Source: Spirochaetales bacterium (GTDB lineage Bacteria; Spirochaetota; Spirochaetia; Sphaerochaetales; Sphaerochaetaceae). Taken from it: a DNA stretch of 64,000 nt. Shown piece by piece: positions 33,081 through 42,333 of this stretch. A program made the position numbers and the translations under genes. Below the pieces are notes generated by a model. It had not been told where the DNA came from, did no database searches, and saw nothing but the letters and a program-made list of their open reading frames with translations. The stretch spans positions 248,001 through 312,000 of the forward strand of contig JAHDQJ010000004.1 in NCBI GenBank assembly GCA_018433865.1. Reading direction: 5' to 3'. Numbering within the stretch: position 1 is the first letter of the stretch; the number at the start of each line of letters is the position of its first letter.

Positions 33081-34991
33081 TCAGATGCAACGGACGGCGT
33101 TGAATCCATGGTGTACCGCACTCAGGATATTGTCGGGAGTCTCGGCGTCTCCTACCAACGCACAATCGATCTTGTCGCTCAGTGCGTCATACAGCTCGGT
33201 ATTCGAACGGTATCCCGCGGCGATGGCGACGGTATCTGCTTCGATCGAGAGTTTCTTTCCGTCCTGCTCGTAGAAGACCTTGCCATCATCGAAGGAGAGG
33301 ACCTTTGCACCGGTCACTGTCTTGATCGAACAATCCTCCATAAGCTGTCGCAAGGCCTGGTCGTTGTTCTTGCAGTGCCGTGTGGTCATGAGGATCTCAG
33401 GCAACATTTCAATGATCGTGACCGAATCAGCCTTCTGTGCACAGTGACAAGCGGTCTCGCATCCCACCAATCCTGCTCCGACTACCACGACTTTTTTGCC
33501 ATAGGTCTTTCGGTTGGTGAGCAAATCGTTCGCTCCCGTGACAAAGGAGGACCCGATGCCATTGATCGGAGGCATGACAGGAGTCGCTCCGGTCGCAAAA
33601 ACCACCTTGTCGAACTTGGCTGCGAGGATTTCCTCGGCGCTGGCATCCTTCATCAGCGATACCTTGACCGGACTCCGGTACAGCTTGCCAACCAAGTAGT
33701 CGACATAGTCCTTCACATCTTTCTTGAACCGGGGACCGCCTGCGGCAAGCAACAGTCCGCCCAACTCGTTACGCTTCTCCCACAGCTCGACCTGCATGCC
33801 ACGCTGTGATGCGGTGAGGGCTGCCATGATGCCAGCGGGGCCGCCACCGATGACGAGCACACGCTTGGCAGGATCGGCAGGTGTGACGGGATAGTAGTCC
33901 TCGGCAAACGCGTGGGGGTTGACCGCACACTGCATGATCTTCCCGGTGAATCCCGCATAGAGACATTCATTGCATCCGATGCAGGGGACAATATCGTATG
34001 TTTCGTGTTTGCGTACCTTGTTCACCCAGTGAGGGTCTGCGATTGCCATGTGTCCGAGTCCGATCATGTCGGCATTTCCCTCGAGAAGGGCAGCTTCCGC
34101 ATCTGCAGGATTGTACATCTTGCCTTGGGACAACACGGGAACGCTGACGTGCTTCTTGATCTCGGTCGCGATGGGTAGCTGCACCTTGGGCGGCTGGTAG
34201 ACGGTATTGATCGCCTTGTACCACGCTTCGTAGCATCCCACATCGACATGCAATGCATCAACACCGGCTGCCTCGAGGATCTTCGCCATTTCGATTCCCT
34301 CGTCAAGCTCGCGACCACCTTCCACTCCGTGGTAGGGGGTGAACTTGAAGAGGATCGGGAATCCCGGTCCTACTGCGGCGCGGATCGCCTTGATGCATTC
34401 GACCGAGAATCGCATCCTGTTTTCCAAACTGCCGCCATACTCATCGGTTCTCTTGTTCCACAGCGTCGACTGGAATTGGTCCATCAGGTACCCGCCGTAT
34501 CCATGCAGCTCGACCGCATCGGCACCAGCGTTCTTGGCCACCGCGGCACCCTCCGCCATCTTCTGCACGAGAAAAGCGATGTCATCCTTGCTGAACTCCT
34601 TGCACCGTACCTCCGGAAACCAGAACGAGTCGACTTCGCTGCACGAGTAGGGGCGAATGTCCCCGGTCGTGAATTGCATACGTCCCAGTCCGGGAGTGAG
34701 CTGGATACACAGTTTCGCACCTTGGTTGTGGATGCGTCGCACCAGGAAGTTCAGCTGCTCATAGGCCTTCGCGCTACCGAGTACGTTGCACGCTTTGGCC
34801 TCGTACTTCATGGTGACCTGGTTCGCTCCGGTGATGATCAGGGCGAAGCCACCCTTCGCCCGCTCCTCGTAGTAGCGGATCGAACGGTCCGAAAACGACC
34901 CGTCGGGGTCGGTCGATGTTCCCATCGGGGCCATGTAGATGCGGTTGCGAAGTTTCATGTTTGCAATCCGTGTCTGTTCAAGAATTTTCAT
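33081..34991 (-). CDS. NADH:flavin oxidoreductase, old yellow enzyme with Fe-S and FAD domains
   Basis: 636 residues, three-domain type as in 2,4-dienoyl-CoA reductase FadH, BaiCD/BaiH and cinnamate reductase FldZ. Residues 1 to 330 form the FMN TIM barrel; CxxCxxCx11C (CIGCNECLYAGFTGKIMQC, about 340-358) binds [4Fe-4S]; GGGPAGIMAAL (about 385) binds FAD and VVGAGLVGCE (about 500) binds NAD(P)H. It would reduce the C=C bond of an enoate or enoyl-CoA. ATG 34991 follows AGGAGG. The TetR gene is divergent, so the substrate is probably the TetR ligand. Confidence 0.93.
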   Translation of the reverse strand: MKILEQTRIANMKLRNRIYMAPMGTSTDPDGSFSDRSIRYYEERAKGGFALIITGANQVTMKYEAKACNVLGSAKAYEQLNFLVRRIHNQGAKLCIQLTPGLGRMQFTTGDIRPYSCSEVDSFWFPEVRCKEFSKDDIAFLVQKMAEGAAVAKNAGADAVELHGYGGYLMDQFQSTLWNKRTDEYGGSLENRMRFSVECIKAIRAAVGPGFPILFKFTPYHGVEGGRELDEGIEMAKILEAAGVDALHVDVGCYEAWYKAINTVYQPPKVQLPIATEIKKHVSVPVLSQGKMYNPADAEAALLEGNADMIGLGHMAIADPHWVNKVRKHETYDIVPCIGCNECLYAGFTGKIMQCAVNPHAFAEDYYPVTPADPAKRVLVIGGGPAGIMAALTASQRGMQVELWEKRNELGGLLLAAGGPRFKKDVKDYVDYLVGKLYRSPVKVSLMKDASAEEILAAKFDKVVFATGATPVMPPINGIGSSFVTGANDLLTNRKTYGKKVVVVGAGLVGCETACHCAQKADSVTIIEMLPEILMTTRHCKNNDQALRQLMEDCSIKTVTGAKVLSFDDGKVFYEQDGKKLSIEADTVAIAAGYRSNTELYDALSDKIDCALVGDAETPDNILSAVHHGFNAVRCI

Positions 34992-35031
34992 GACAGTATC
35001 CTCCTGGTCGGTGTTCTGTGTGTGTATTTTA

Positions 35032-35047
35032 TATTACCGAGGTAATA
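35032..35047. promoter_or_regulatory. Likely TetR operator
   Basis: TATTACC-GA-GGTAATA, arms perfectly complementary. It lies just downstream of the reductase promoter's start site (about +13 to +28), where a bound repressor would block transcription. Confidence 0.65.
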
Positions 35048-35066
35048 ATAAAATTTACTTGAGTAC

Positions 35067-35095
35067 ATCATACGGGAATCGCATGATCATGTCAA
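35067..35095 (-). promoter_or_regulatory. Promoter of old-yellow-enzyme gene
   Basis: Minus strand TTGACA (35095-35090), 17 bases, TATGAT (35072-35067). Near-perfect sigma-70 type promoter. Confidence 0.82.
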
Positions 35096-35118
35096 TACTT
35101 TTTTATCGATTGCTTCGA

Positions 35119-35157
35119 AAGGGGAAACTTGTTGAATCCTTCCCCTTCTGTTACAGT
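35119..35157 (+). promoter_or_regulatory. TetR gene promoter with inverted repeat
   Basis: TTGTTG (35129-35134), 17 bases, TACAGT (35152-35157). The 8-bp repeat AAGGGGAA / TTCCCCTT (35119-35126, 35140-35147) spans the -35 box. A third AAGGGGA is the ribosome-binding site of the TetR gene. Confidence 0.45.
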
Positions 35158-35177
35158 AGTCGGAAGGGGAGCACCGC

Positions 35178-35750
35178 ATGACCGATATGAAAACGAAACT
35201 CATGGAGACCGCACGGGAACTGTTCAAGGAGAAGGGGTATGACGCAGTGACCGTAAACGGGATCTGCGAAGCGTGCGGTGTCACCAAGACGACCTTCTAT
35301 TACCATCTGAAATCGAAGCAGGACATCCTCTTGCAATTCTATGACCTCATCATCGAGAACCTGACACCGTTATTGCTGCAGATGCTCCACACGACGACAA
35401 GTTGGGAACAGATCCGCCTGCTCTTCAGCCATCTCATCGACCAGATCGCCATTCTGGGTCCTGAGTTGAATAGCCAACTGCTGATCGTCAACCTCCAACG
35501 GAGGGAACGGGCGCTGGATATGCGGGAGAACCTCAGGGAGATCGCAATCGAGATCATCCGCACGGGACAACGGCAAGGACAGTTCAGGAACCCCAATGAA
35601 TCGGCACAGCTCTACGAAGCGGCGGCCTACATGTTCACCGGGTATGAGTACATGTGGTGTTCGCTCGATGGTGAGTTCGATTGGAAAACACACTTCTTCG
35701 GTTCGCTGGAGAACCTCCTGGATGTCGAGGAATCCCTGCGGGAGCATTGA
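35178..35750 (+). CDS. TetR/AcrR-family repressor
   Basis: 190 residues. Residues 5 to 50 are the TetR HTH (TARELFKEKGYDAVTVNGICEACGVTKTTFYYHLKSKQDIL is the usual helix pattern). The C-terminal part is an effector/dimer domain without a recognisable ligand class. AAGGGGAG precedes ATG 35178. It is divergent from the old-yellow-enzyme reductase, and the TATTACC palindrome between them is the natural operator. Confidence 0.92.
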   Translation: MTDMKTKLMETARELFKEKGYDAVTVNGICEACGVTKTTFYYHLKSKQDILLQFYDLIIENLTPLLLQMLHTTTSWEQIRLLFSHLIDQIAILGPELNSQLLIVNLQRRERALDMRENLREIAIEIIRTGQRQGQFRNPNESAQLYEAAAYMFTGYEYMWCSLDGEFDWKTHFFGSLENLLDVEESLREH

Positions 35751-35838
35751 TTCGCCACATCATTCCGACTCCTGTCGGTCATGCGTCGAACCAAGATGCG
35801 CCGGGAGGGTTGCCCAACCCGTACGCACCCCGTTTCCC

Positions 35839-36927
35839 CTAGGGATTCGAGCCTTCCCTTCGCATCCGATACTGCAATCTTCCGATCTCACGCTTCTTTT
35901 CCTTGCTCCGTCTCAAAAGTTCTTCATTGGAGAGCGCTTCGGTCGCAAGGCGCAAGAAATGCTCATACCGGTCACGAGGGAGCGTACCTTCCGCGACGGC
36001 ATGCAACAGCGCACATCCCGATTCTACGGTGTGCGTGCAGTCGCCATAACGGCATTGGGTCGCAAGTGCTGCGATATCCGCGAACGAACCATCGATCTCT
36101 GATCGAGAGCCGTGCACGGCTACGGTCCTGATCCCCGGGGTGTCGAGCACGAGAGAACCGTTGGGCATCAGGTGGAGGTACCGCGCTGTCGTGGTATGGC
36201 GGCCTCGGCCGTCTTGCGAGCGAACTGCACCGGTCTGTGCGATCTCAGCCGCACCGAGCGCATTCACCAGTGTCGATTTTCCGGCACCGCTGGTTCCCAG
36301 CAGCATGTATGTCATCCTCGCATGAAAGAGAGCGGAAAGCTCGTCGATCCCCCTGCCGTCAAGCGAGTCCGCAAGACAAATGTGAAGACCGGGGAACCGT
36401 CTTGACGATTCCTCCTTGAGTGCCTGCAAATCAGCGATCAAGGAGATCTTGGTGAGGACCAGGATAGTCGGTATCTGCTGTGCCGAGAGGAGGGAGAGGA
36501 ACCGTTCGATCCTTCTCGGATTGTAATCGTGGGCACAATCCTGCACGATCACGGCCCCGTCGATGTTCGCCGCGACCGGCTTTGCTTCTGCCTGTACCTT
36601 TTTCCCTTCATGCGCTGCCGGCCGGGAAAATTGATTCTTCCTCGGAAGGACCGATTCGAGCAAAGCACGCTTGGGAGCGTGCATCCGGATCGCACACCAG
36701 TCTCCGATCACCGGATGCTGTTGTACGCCCAAATCGAGTAGATTCCGGAACGTGCCCGAGTGTTCGAGAAGTACGGTACCCTCGCTGCAGATGGCCAGGT
36801 ACAGGCCGCGGCCTTCCCTGATGATCCGTGCCGCCGACATACCTTGGTGCCGGTAGGGAGCGAATGATGGTTCCGATGAGGATTCCCATCCATAGGAAAA
36901 GAGAATGTCCATATTCTGATGGTTCAT
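35839..36927 (-). CDS. rsgA: Small ribosomal subunit maturation GTPase RsgA
   Basis: 362 residues. Circularly permuted GTPase: G4-like LVLTKISLI (about 160), G1 GTSGAGKSTLVNALG (about 213-227), switch GRGRHTTTARYL, G3 DTPGIRT; then the zinc site CRYGDCTHTVESGC (Cys-x4-Cys-x-His-x5-Cys). An N-terminal OB fold precedes the GTPase. RsgA helps late assembly of the 30S decoding centre. GGAAGG lies before ATG 36927. A 19-bp palindrome is 34 bases upstream of the start. Confidence 0.95.
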   Translation of the reverse strand: MNHQNMDILFSYGWESSSEPSFAPYRHQGMSAARIIREGRGLYLAICSEGTVLLEHSGTFRNLLDLGVQQHPVIGDWCAIRMHAPKRALLESVLPRKNQFSRPAAHEGKKVQAEAKPVAANIDGAVIVQDCAHDYNPRRIERFLSLLSAQQIPTILVLTKISLIADLQALKEESSRRFPGLHICLADSLDGRGIDELSALFHARMTYMLLGTSGAGKSTLVNALGAAEIAQTGAVRSQDGRGRHTTTARYLHLMPNGSLVLDTPGIRTVAVHGSRSEIDGSFADIAALATQCRYGDCTHTVESGCALLHAVAEGTLPRDRYEHFLRLATEALSNEELLRRSKEKKREIGRLQYRMRREGSNP

Positions 36928-36960
36928 GATTTGCCTTCCGCTTAGGAGAATGTGGAACCG

Positions 36961-36979
36961 GGACGATCGACGATCGTCC
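36961..36979. promoter_or_regulatory. 19-bp perfect palindrome upstream of rsgA
   Basis: GGACGATCG-A-CGATCGTCC with a single central base. Possible operator or hairpin in the rsgA leader. The rest of the 263-base gap to the S41 gene shows no gene. Confidence 0.5.
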
Positions 36980-37190
36980 TGTCGGGGTTATCGCACCGCG
37001 GGAGTGTGTAAGTGGTTTCTCTGTCGTCAGAGAGGATCGACCGTCTTCACCGCACGTGTGCGATCAGGCGACCCGCTCCGAATTCCGTATGGACATCCAT
37101 GCTCCTGTCAATTCTGCTTCACTGTACCGCCACGGAGGGTTCCGGTCAAGCCGCAGGGAATCCACAGGTACGATTTCTTATTCTGATGCA

Positions 37191-38468
37191 TCACGGTGTG
37201 CCGGATATCTCGGTGGTTGCACCCAGGATGTGCCCGATCACCGTATCCTTTCCGGCCAACAGGTCCGCAACGCTCTTTCCTGCCGACACGTGGGGAATCA
37301 GCGGTCCCGGTGCATGTGACGGATCCATCACGAAGTGCCGGGTCGAGTACATCACGGGCAACTTGCTGTTCGGCAGCTCGAAAGAGGCTACCTCGCCGTA
37401 ATGATTCACACTTCCTCCGGTGGGAGAACCAACAAGACGGCATGCGGTGCGCCGCGTGAAGTGGATCGCGTTCATCACGGCTGAGGAGAATGTCCCTTCC
37501 CCGATCAGCACATCGAGGGGAAATCCCATCTCTTGCTGCAGGCGTGCAAGACCATCCACCATGGGCTCGAAGAGACGCGAGTCTCCCCCTCCATTGTATC
37601 GCAGATCGACGATCACCCGCTTTGGAGCGTCCCTTCGGATCGTGGCGAGCACTTCATCGATGAAATCGGAGAGGGGATAGTCGGGTACCGACGCACAGAC
37701 ATTGTATTGGATGAACAGCGCATCATGGGAATCCAACGTGAGATACCGGTAGGGGAGCGTGGAGATGCCCGTCGGAGGGACCACATCATAGAGCGTTGCG
37801 AACTGCATGGCGGAAATGGTTGCCGAAGACCGTGGCACGAACTTTACGGCAACAGGTTCCGTGCTGCCGTAGGGCACTACGGTAAAGGAAATATTTGCAA
37901 GCGGATCCTCGGATGCTCCAAGATAGCTGTAGAATTCCGACAGGTGGAGCAACCGCGCGACGCTGTGGTACAGCCATACCTCGTTGTCATGACCGACCAG
38001 AACCCGGGCGAGCCCGATGATCCGCTCCATCGGCATTCCCCCGACTGCGAGCACCTGTGCGCCGAGGAAGTCCCGCCTATCCGCATCGATCGCGAGGATG
38101 CGCCAAGCGCCATCGATGAAAGAGAGGTTCATGGGAATCACGTGGAAATGGGCGGCGAGCTCAGGGGTGATCCCTACTGCGGTATGGGAATCATGTGCGA
38201 AGGCGGTAATCTTGGAGAGGGCGAAATAGAAGTCGGTATCATCCAAGCTCCCGATCTCTCGGGCCACTTGGTCATAGAGCTTCCTCAGCTCCTTCCGTGT
38301 ACCGTCATGGAAAAAGTCCGCGTGCACATCGGGGAGGTTCGTCGCGAGCACGTACAGGTCCTCCTCCATCGGATTTTCTGTGCGGACGGGAGGCAGGGAA
38401 GCACAGCCATGCAGCAGCAATGCCATGAGCATGACCATGAGCAGGATGCCAAGGTGTTTTGCATGCAT
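37191..38468 (-). CDS. S41-type peptidase-like lipoprotein
   Basis: 425 residues. Lipobox LLHGC near residue 20. The C-terminal half has the S41 (C-terminal processing peptidase/TSP) fold: VIVDLRYNGGGDSRLFEPMVD, then GEGTFSSAVMNAIHF with candidate nucleophile Ser and VGSPTGGSVNHYGEV after it. No PDZ domain was recognised, and the Lys of the classical dyad is not obvious, so activity is uncertain. ATG 38468 has no ribosome-binding site but an extended -10 (TGGTATGAT) ends 6 bases upstream, suggesting a leaderless mRNA. Confidence 0.78.
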   Translation of the reverse strand: MHAKHLGILLMVMLMALLLHGCASLPPVRTENPMEEDLYVLATNLPDVHADFFHDGTRKELRKLYDQVAREIGSLDDTDFYFALSKITAFAHDSHTAVGITPELAAHFHVIPMNLSFIDGAWRILAIDADRRDFLGAQVLAVGGMPMERIIGLARVLVGHDNEVWLYHSVARLLHLSEFYSYLGASEDPLANISFTVVPYGSTEPVAVKFVPRSSATISAMQFATLYDVVPPTGISTLPYRYLTLDSHDALFIQYNVCASVPDYPLSDFIDEVLATIRRDAPKRVIVDLRYNGGGDSRLFEPMVDGLARLQQEMGFPLDVLIGEGTFSSAVMNAIHFTRRTACRLVGSPTGGSVNHYGEVASFELPNSKLPVMYSTRHFVMDPSHAPGPLIPHVSAGKSVADLLAGKDTVIGHILGATTEISGTP

Positions 38469-38474
38469 GGCCTG

Positions 38475-38483
38475 ATCATACCA
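38475..38483 (-). promoter_or_regulatory. Extended -10 promoter 6 bases before S41 lipoprotein
   Basis: Minus strand TGGTATGAT, then CAGGCC, then ATG 38468. Confidence 0.6.
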
Positions 38484-38543
38484 AATATGTCTTGGACGTG
38501 CACGGTATATCAGTCGTGGTGAGGGAAAAGGCGAAAGAGAAGA

Positions 38544-38577
38544 ACCGGTGCCGACCCATGACAGGTCAGGCACCGGT
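38544..38577 (-). terminator. Catalase terminator
   Basis: Stem ACCGGTGCC / GGCACCGGT continued by GACC / GGTC with one bulged base; on the minus strand it follows the catalase stop and runs into TTCTTCTCTTT. Confidence 0.8.
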
Positions 38578-38582
38578 GTCCA

Positions 38583-40118
38583 TCAGCCGCGCGCTCCGTA
38601 GGTGTCGTTCATGTCCACGGAAGCGAGATCGACGCCCAAGGCTTTCGCAACTCCGGCTCCGTATGCGGCATCTGCCAGATAACAGTGGCGGATATGCCGT
38701 TTTCGGACCAGAAGCGTCGTTCCCTGCATGTTGCGGGCGGTATTGGCGAACAGCCGCTCCTGCTCATCCGGTTTCATGATGTTGAACAACTTGCCGGCTT
38801 GTTCGAAGTAGTGATCGTCATCCTCCCTGAAGTCGTAGTGGTCGATCGGACCATCTCCGTCATGGGGTGGTTCCTGCAACCCATTCTGATCCCTCCACAT
38901 CCCATGGGAGTTCGGGTTGTAGTGGACCGTGCCGGCGAAATTGCCGTCCACGCGCATCGCACCGTCACGGTGGTAATGGTTGGTCTCCACCTTGCTGCGG
39001 TTCACGGGTATCTGGTAGTGGTTCACGCCCAGGCGGTACCGCTGTGCGTCTCCGTAGGCGAAAAGCCGCCCCTGCAGCATGCGGTCAGGCGAGTACCCGA
39101 TTCCCGGCACACTGTTCGCAGGATTGAACGCAGATTGCTCGACATCCATGAAATAGTTGTCGGGATTGCGGTTCAGTTCAAAGTATCCCACCTCATGTAA
39201 CGGGTACTCATCATGATACCAGACCTTGGTGAGGTCGAAGGGGTTGTCGGGATGCTTGCGAGCCTGTTCCTCGGTCATGATTTGGACATACATCGTCCAC
39301 TTCGGGAACTCCTTGCGCTCGATCGCATCGAACAGGTCCCTCTGGTGCGACTCACGGTCCTTCGCGACCACGTGTTCGGATTGCTCGTCGGTGAGGTACT
39401 TGATGCCCTGTTGCGTCTTGCAGGTGAACTTCACCCAGAAGCGTTCGTTATTCGCGTTGATCAGACTGTAGGTGTGGGATCCGTACCCATTCATATGGCG
39501 ATAGGTTGCCGGGATGCCCCGGTCTCCCATCGTGATCGTGATCTGGTGCAGGGCCTCGGGGAGCATCGACCAGAAGTCCCAGTTGTTCTGGGCCGACCGC
39601 ATGTTTGTCTTCGGATCACGCTTCACCGCGTGGTTGAGGTCGGGGAAGAGCATCGGGTCGCGGAAGAAGAACACCGGTGTATTGTTTCCCACCAGGTCCC
39701 AGTTGCCTTCCTCTGTGTAGAACTTCATCGCGAAACCACGGATGTCACGCTCAGCATCGGCTGCCCCCCGTTCACCTGCAACCGTGGAGAAACGGATGAA
39801 CATATCGGTCTTCTTGCCGATTTCGGAAAAGAGTGCAGCCTTCGTCCATCTGGTGATGTCGTGGGTCACGGTGAAGGTTCCGAACGCTCCCGAACCTTTC
39901 GCGTGCATCCGTCTTTCGGGGATCACCTCGCGATCGAAGTGGCTCATCTTCTCAAGATACCAGGTGTCCTGGAGCATGACGCCACCGCGTCGTCCTGCAG
40001 TCTGGATGTTCTCGTTGTGTGCAATCGGGCGACCGCTGACGGAAGTCAAGGGTTTCTTCTCCGTGTTGTCCCGCCCGTTCGGATCAACCGTTTCGTTTCC
40101 ATTCTTTTTGTCTGCCAT
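38583..40118 (-). CDS. katA: Monofunctional haem catalase, small-subunit type
   Basis: 511 residues, the length of clade-3 catalases. Distal His72 lies in [13 protein letters not shown] and Asn145 in [10 protein letters not shown]; the haem Tyr is in [14 protein letters not shown] (about 352). It decomposes hydrogen peroxide. ATG 40118 follows GGGAGG; it carries no signal peptide, so it is cytoplasmic. A clear terminator follows. The upstream region lacks an obvious PerR or OxyR site that I can name. Confidence 0.97.
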   Translation of the reverse strand: MADKKNGNETVDPNGRDNTEKKPLTSVSGRPIAHNENIQTAGRRGGVMLQDTWYLEKMSHFDREVIPERRMHAKGSGAFGTFTVTHDITRWTKAALFSEIGKKTDMFIRFSTVAGERGAADAERDIRGFAMKFYTEEGNWDLVGNNTPVFFFRDPMLFPDLNHAVKRDPKTNMRSAQNNWDFWSMLPEALHQITITMGDRGIPATYRHMNGYGSHTYSLINANNERFWVKFTCKTQQGIKYLTDEQSEHVVAKDRESHQRDLFDAIERKEFPKWTMYVQIMTEEQARKHPDNPFDLTKVWYHDEYPLHEVGYFELNRNPDNYFMDVEQSAFNPANSVPGIGYSPDRMLQGRLFAYGDAQRYRLGVNHYQIPVNRSKVETNHYHRDGAMRVDGNFAGTVHYNPNSHGMWRDQNGLQEPPHDGDGPIDHYDFREDDDHYFEQAGKLFNIMKPDEQERLFANTARNMQGTTLLVRKRHIRHCYLADAAYGAGVAKALGVDLASVDMNDTYGARG

Positions 40119-40279
40119 GATTTGCCTCCCTGTCTTGGGCTCAGTATCGCATGGGTGTGGAGGAATGTAAATCAGTAATTGTTCTTATTTTTCACTATTC
40201 CCTTCCCTACACGTCTACGGCAACTGTACTTTTCTTCATTCCCTGCGTGTCATGAACACCTTTTTCTGGTACCATGGCA

Positions 40280-40299
40280 ATGACGTGCCTACACGTCAT
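40280..40299. promoter_or_regulatory. Inverted repeat upstream of AEC transporter
   Basis: ATGACGTG-CCTA-CACGTCAT, perfect 8-bp arms, 24 bases before ATG 40323. A related TACACGTC occurs nearby at about 40213. Could be an operator or an RNA hairpin in the leader. Confidence 0.5.
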
Positions 40300-40322
40300 C
40301 CAAGAGAACAGGCGGGCCGCAT

Positions 40323-41237
40323 ATGAACGTAATGGATCTTTGGAGCTTGCAGGGGCAGTTGCTCCTTCTGCTCGTCGTGGGTGCAGTCTTGCGGCGCACG
40401 GGACTCTTCAGCGTCGCGACAAAAGCATTCCTCACCGATTTCGTCATCTACGTGACACTCCCGTGCAGTATCGTCCTCTCCTTCATGATGGATATCGATC
40501 TCTCCGTGCTCCGTTCCTTTGCCATCGTGCTGGTCGTCTCGCTGGCAATCCAGTGTTTCTGCATCCTGCTCGGCAAGGTGCTCTACCGGAAGCAGGACCG
40601 ACGGAGACGGAGTGTCCTCAAGTACGGGATGTTGGTCTCGAATTCCGGCTTCATGGGACTTCCGGTGACACAAGAACTCTACGGTGCGGGAGGGTTGATG
40701 TATGCTTCGATCTACCTGATTCCGCAGCGGGTGGTGATGTGGAGTGCCGGGGTCTCCTGTTTCGCGAGCGAGGCGGTCTCCTGGAAGCAGGCCCTGCGCA
40801 GCTCAGCGCTGCATCCGGGGATGATCTCCGTGTATGTAGGCATGGTGTTTTTACTGTTCCATCTCCCGCTTCCACGATTCATCGAGCACACTATGATCTC
40901 GATCGGATCGTGCACCACGCCGCTTTCCATGATGCTCATCGGATCGATCATAGGAGAGATGGACCGCACGCAGATGCGTGTGGACCTGTTTTCGTTGATT
41001 TACGCATCGATCAGGCTCATCCTCATCCCTCTCGTCACGTTCATCGGTTGCCGCTTGTGCCAGGTGGATCCGCTCATCACCGGAGTCTCGGTCATCCTTG
41101 CCGGAATGCCCGTGGGAAGTACCACCGCCATCCTCGCAGCCAAGTATGGCGGTGACGCTTCATTCGCCAGCCAACTGGTGACGATCTCCACCGTGCTCTC
41201 GATGCTCACGATTCCCTTGTGGGCGATGGTGATGTGA
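40323..41237 (+). CDS. AEC (auxin efflux carrier) family transporter
   Basis: 304 residues with ten hydrophobic segments in two five-segment halves, the pattern of the BASS/AEC (MdcF, YfdV-like) superfamily. N-terminal LLLLVVGAVLRRTGLF and the second-half ILAGMPVGSTTAILAAKYGGD are typical. Family members move malonate, oxalate-type organic acids or auxin; the substrate is open. It sits downstream of a strong inverted repeat and is divergent from catalase. No ribosome-binding site is strong (GGCGGG). Confidence 0.88.
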   Translation: MNVMDLWSLQGQLLLLLVVGAVLRRTGLFSVATKAFLTDFVIYVTLPCSIVLSFMMDIDLSVLRSFAIVLVVSLAIQCFCILLGKVLYRKQDRRRRSVLKYGMLVSNSGFMGLPVTQELYGAGGLMYASIYLIPQRVVMWSAGVSCFASEAVSWKQALRSSALHPGMISVYVGMVFLLFHLPLPRFIEHTMISIGSCTTPLSMMLIGSIIGEMDRTQMRVDLFSLIYASIRLILIPLVTFIGCRLCQVDPLITGVSVILAGMPVGSTTAILAAKYGGDASFASQLVTISTVLSMLTIPLWAMVM

Positions 41238-41248
41238 GAAGACAGGGA

Positions 41249-42169
41249 TCACAAGCCGCTTTTTTGTGTTTCCCCACGTTTCCAGTGGTACATGCAGGCG
41301 CCGATCATCAGGCTGCTGATCGCATCGGAAACTGGGAATGCGATGAATACACCCAAAAGTCCCCACAAGGATGAAAGCAGGAAGATCATGGGGATGAGGA
41401 TGACGAATTGCCTGGCGATCCAGAGGATGAGCGCCGGCAACGCCTTCCCGATGCTCTGGAACAGTGCGGTTCCCAGGCCCTGGACTCCCAACACGGTCAA
41501 TCCTGCAAGGACGATTTGTGCAGCAGTGGTCGCGATGTCCAGCAATGCTCCATCCGTCGTGAACAAACCGAGGATCGTGCGCGGCATGAGAAGGATCAGC
41601 AGATAGGATACACACCCGAAGACACTCGCGATGAGAAGGCTCACTTGCAGCACCTCGAGCACCAGGGCATTCCGTTGCCCTCCATGGTGGTATGCTGCGA
41701 TCGGCTGGAATCCTTGGACGATTCCGGAGATCGGCATGTTCAGCATCATCAGCAGTGTCCCGGTCATCCCGTACGCCGCGATGGCGCCAGAACCGCCAAG
41801 CTTGCCCAGCTGATGGTTCACCACGATGCTTACCACGCTGGTACCGACCGTGGCATGCACCTCGTCGGAAGAGCCTTTCCCAAGTTCCCTTGAGACCGCA
41901 CAAGCTCCTCCGACACCGATCATCAAGGCGATTCCGGTGAGCATGACATACGCGGGGAACGAGATGTCCAATGCAGCGATTCCGACCGATCCTACCACCC
42001 GTCCGACGAACATCATGTCGACCGGCGTGTAGAAGACATTGACCAAGAGCCCGATCATCGCGGGAACGGAGAGCCTCAGGAGGCTGGGTGGTAAGTGCGG
42101 ATCATCCAGGTTCCGAAATCCGCTGTCTGTCCCGGCATGCGTGCGGTTCTTCACTCTCTGCATGTGCAT
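41249..42169 (-). pseudogene. MATE-family efflux gene with large internal in-frame deletion
   Basis: A reading frame of about 306 residues starts like a MATE multidrug/Na+ antiporter (LLRLSVPAMIGLLVNVFYTPVDMMFVGRV, then PAYVMLTGIALMIGVGGACAVSRELG) and ends like one (IARQFVILIPMIFLLSSLWGLLGVF). Between them GKGSSDEVHATVGTS jumps directly to VVSIVVNHQLGKLGGSGAIAAYG, which normally lies in membrane segment 7, so segments 3 to 6 (about 110 to 150 residues) are missing. The frame is intact but the fold cannot be a normal MATE, so it is probably inactive. No ribosome-binding site is clear for ATG 42169; the frame is open to 42292. Confidence 0.75.
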
Positions 42170-42296
42170 GAGGAACCATACGCCAACCCGGCGAGCATTT
42201 CCAGAGGGGAAATCGGTACAGATGAGGATGCACCGCAAGGTTGCATGCCAGGGAAAGAGGCTCGTGAGACACGTGAAAAAATATTTCACCACGGTA

Positions 42297-42327
42297 TTGA
42301 CCTTTCCGTAGCGTAAAGGTTTATGCT
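42297..42327 (+). promoter_or_regulatory. MerR-type promoter with 19-bp spacer
   Basis: TTGACC (42297-42302), exactly 19 bases, TATGCT (42322-42327). Within it ACCTTT / AAAGGT (42300-42305, 42315-42320) form an inverted repeat in the spacer, the hallmark of promoters bound and twisted by MerR-family activators. Predicted transcription begins at or next to ATG 42334. Confidence 0.85.
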
Positions 42328-42333
42328 CATCTC

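Noticed and set aside
39213-40178. 321-codon plus-strand frame opposite catalase
   Set aside because: Antisense to a fully conserved enzyme; no independent support.
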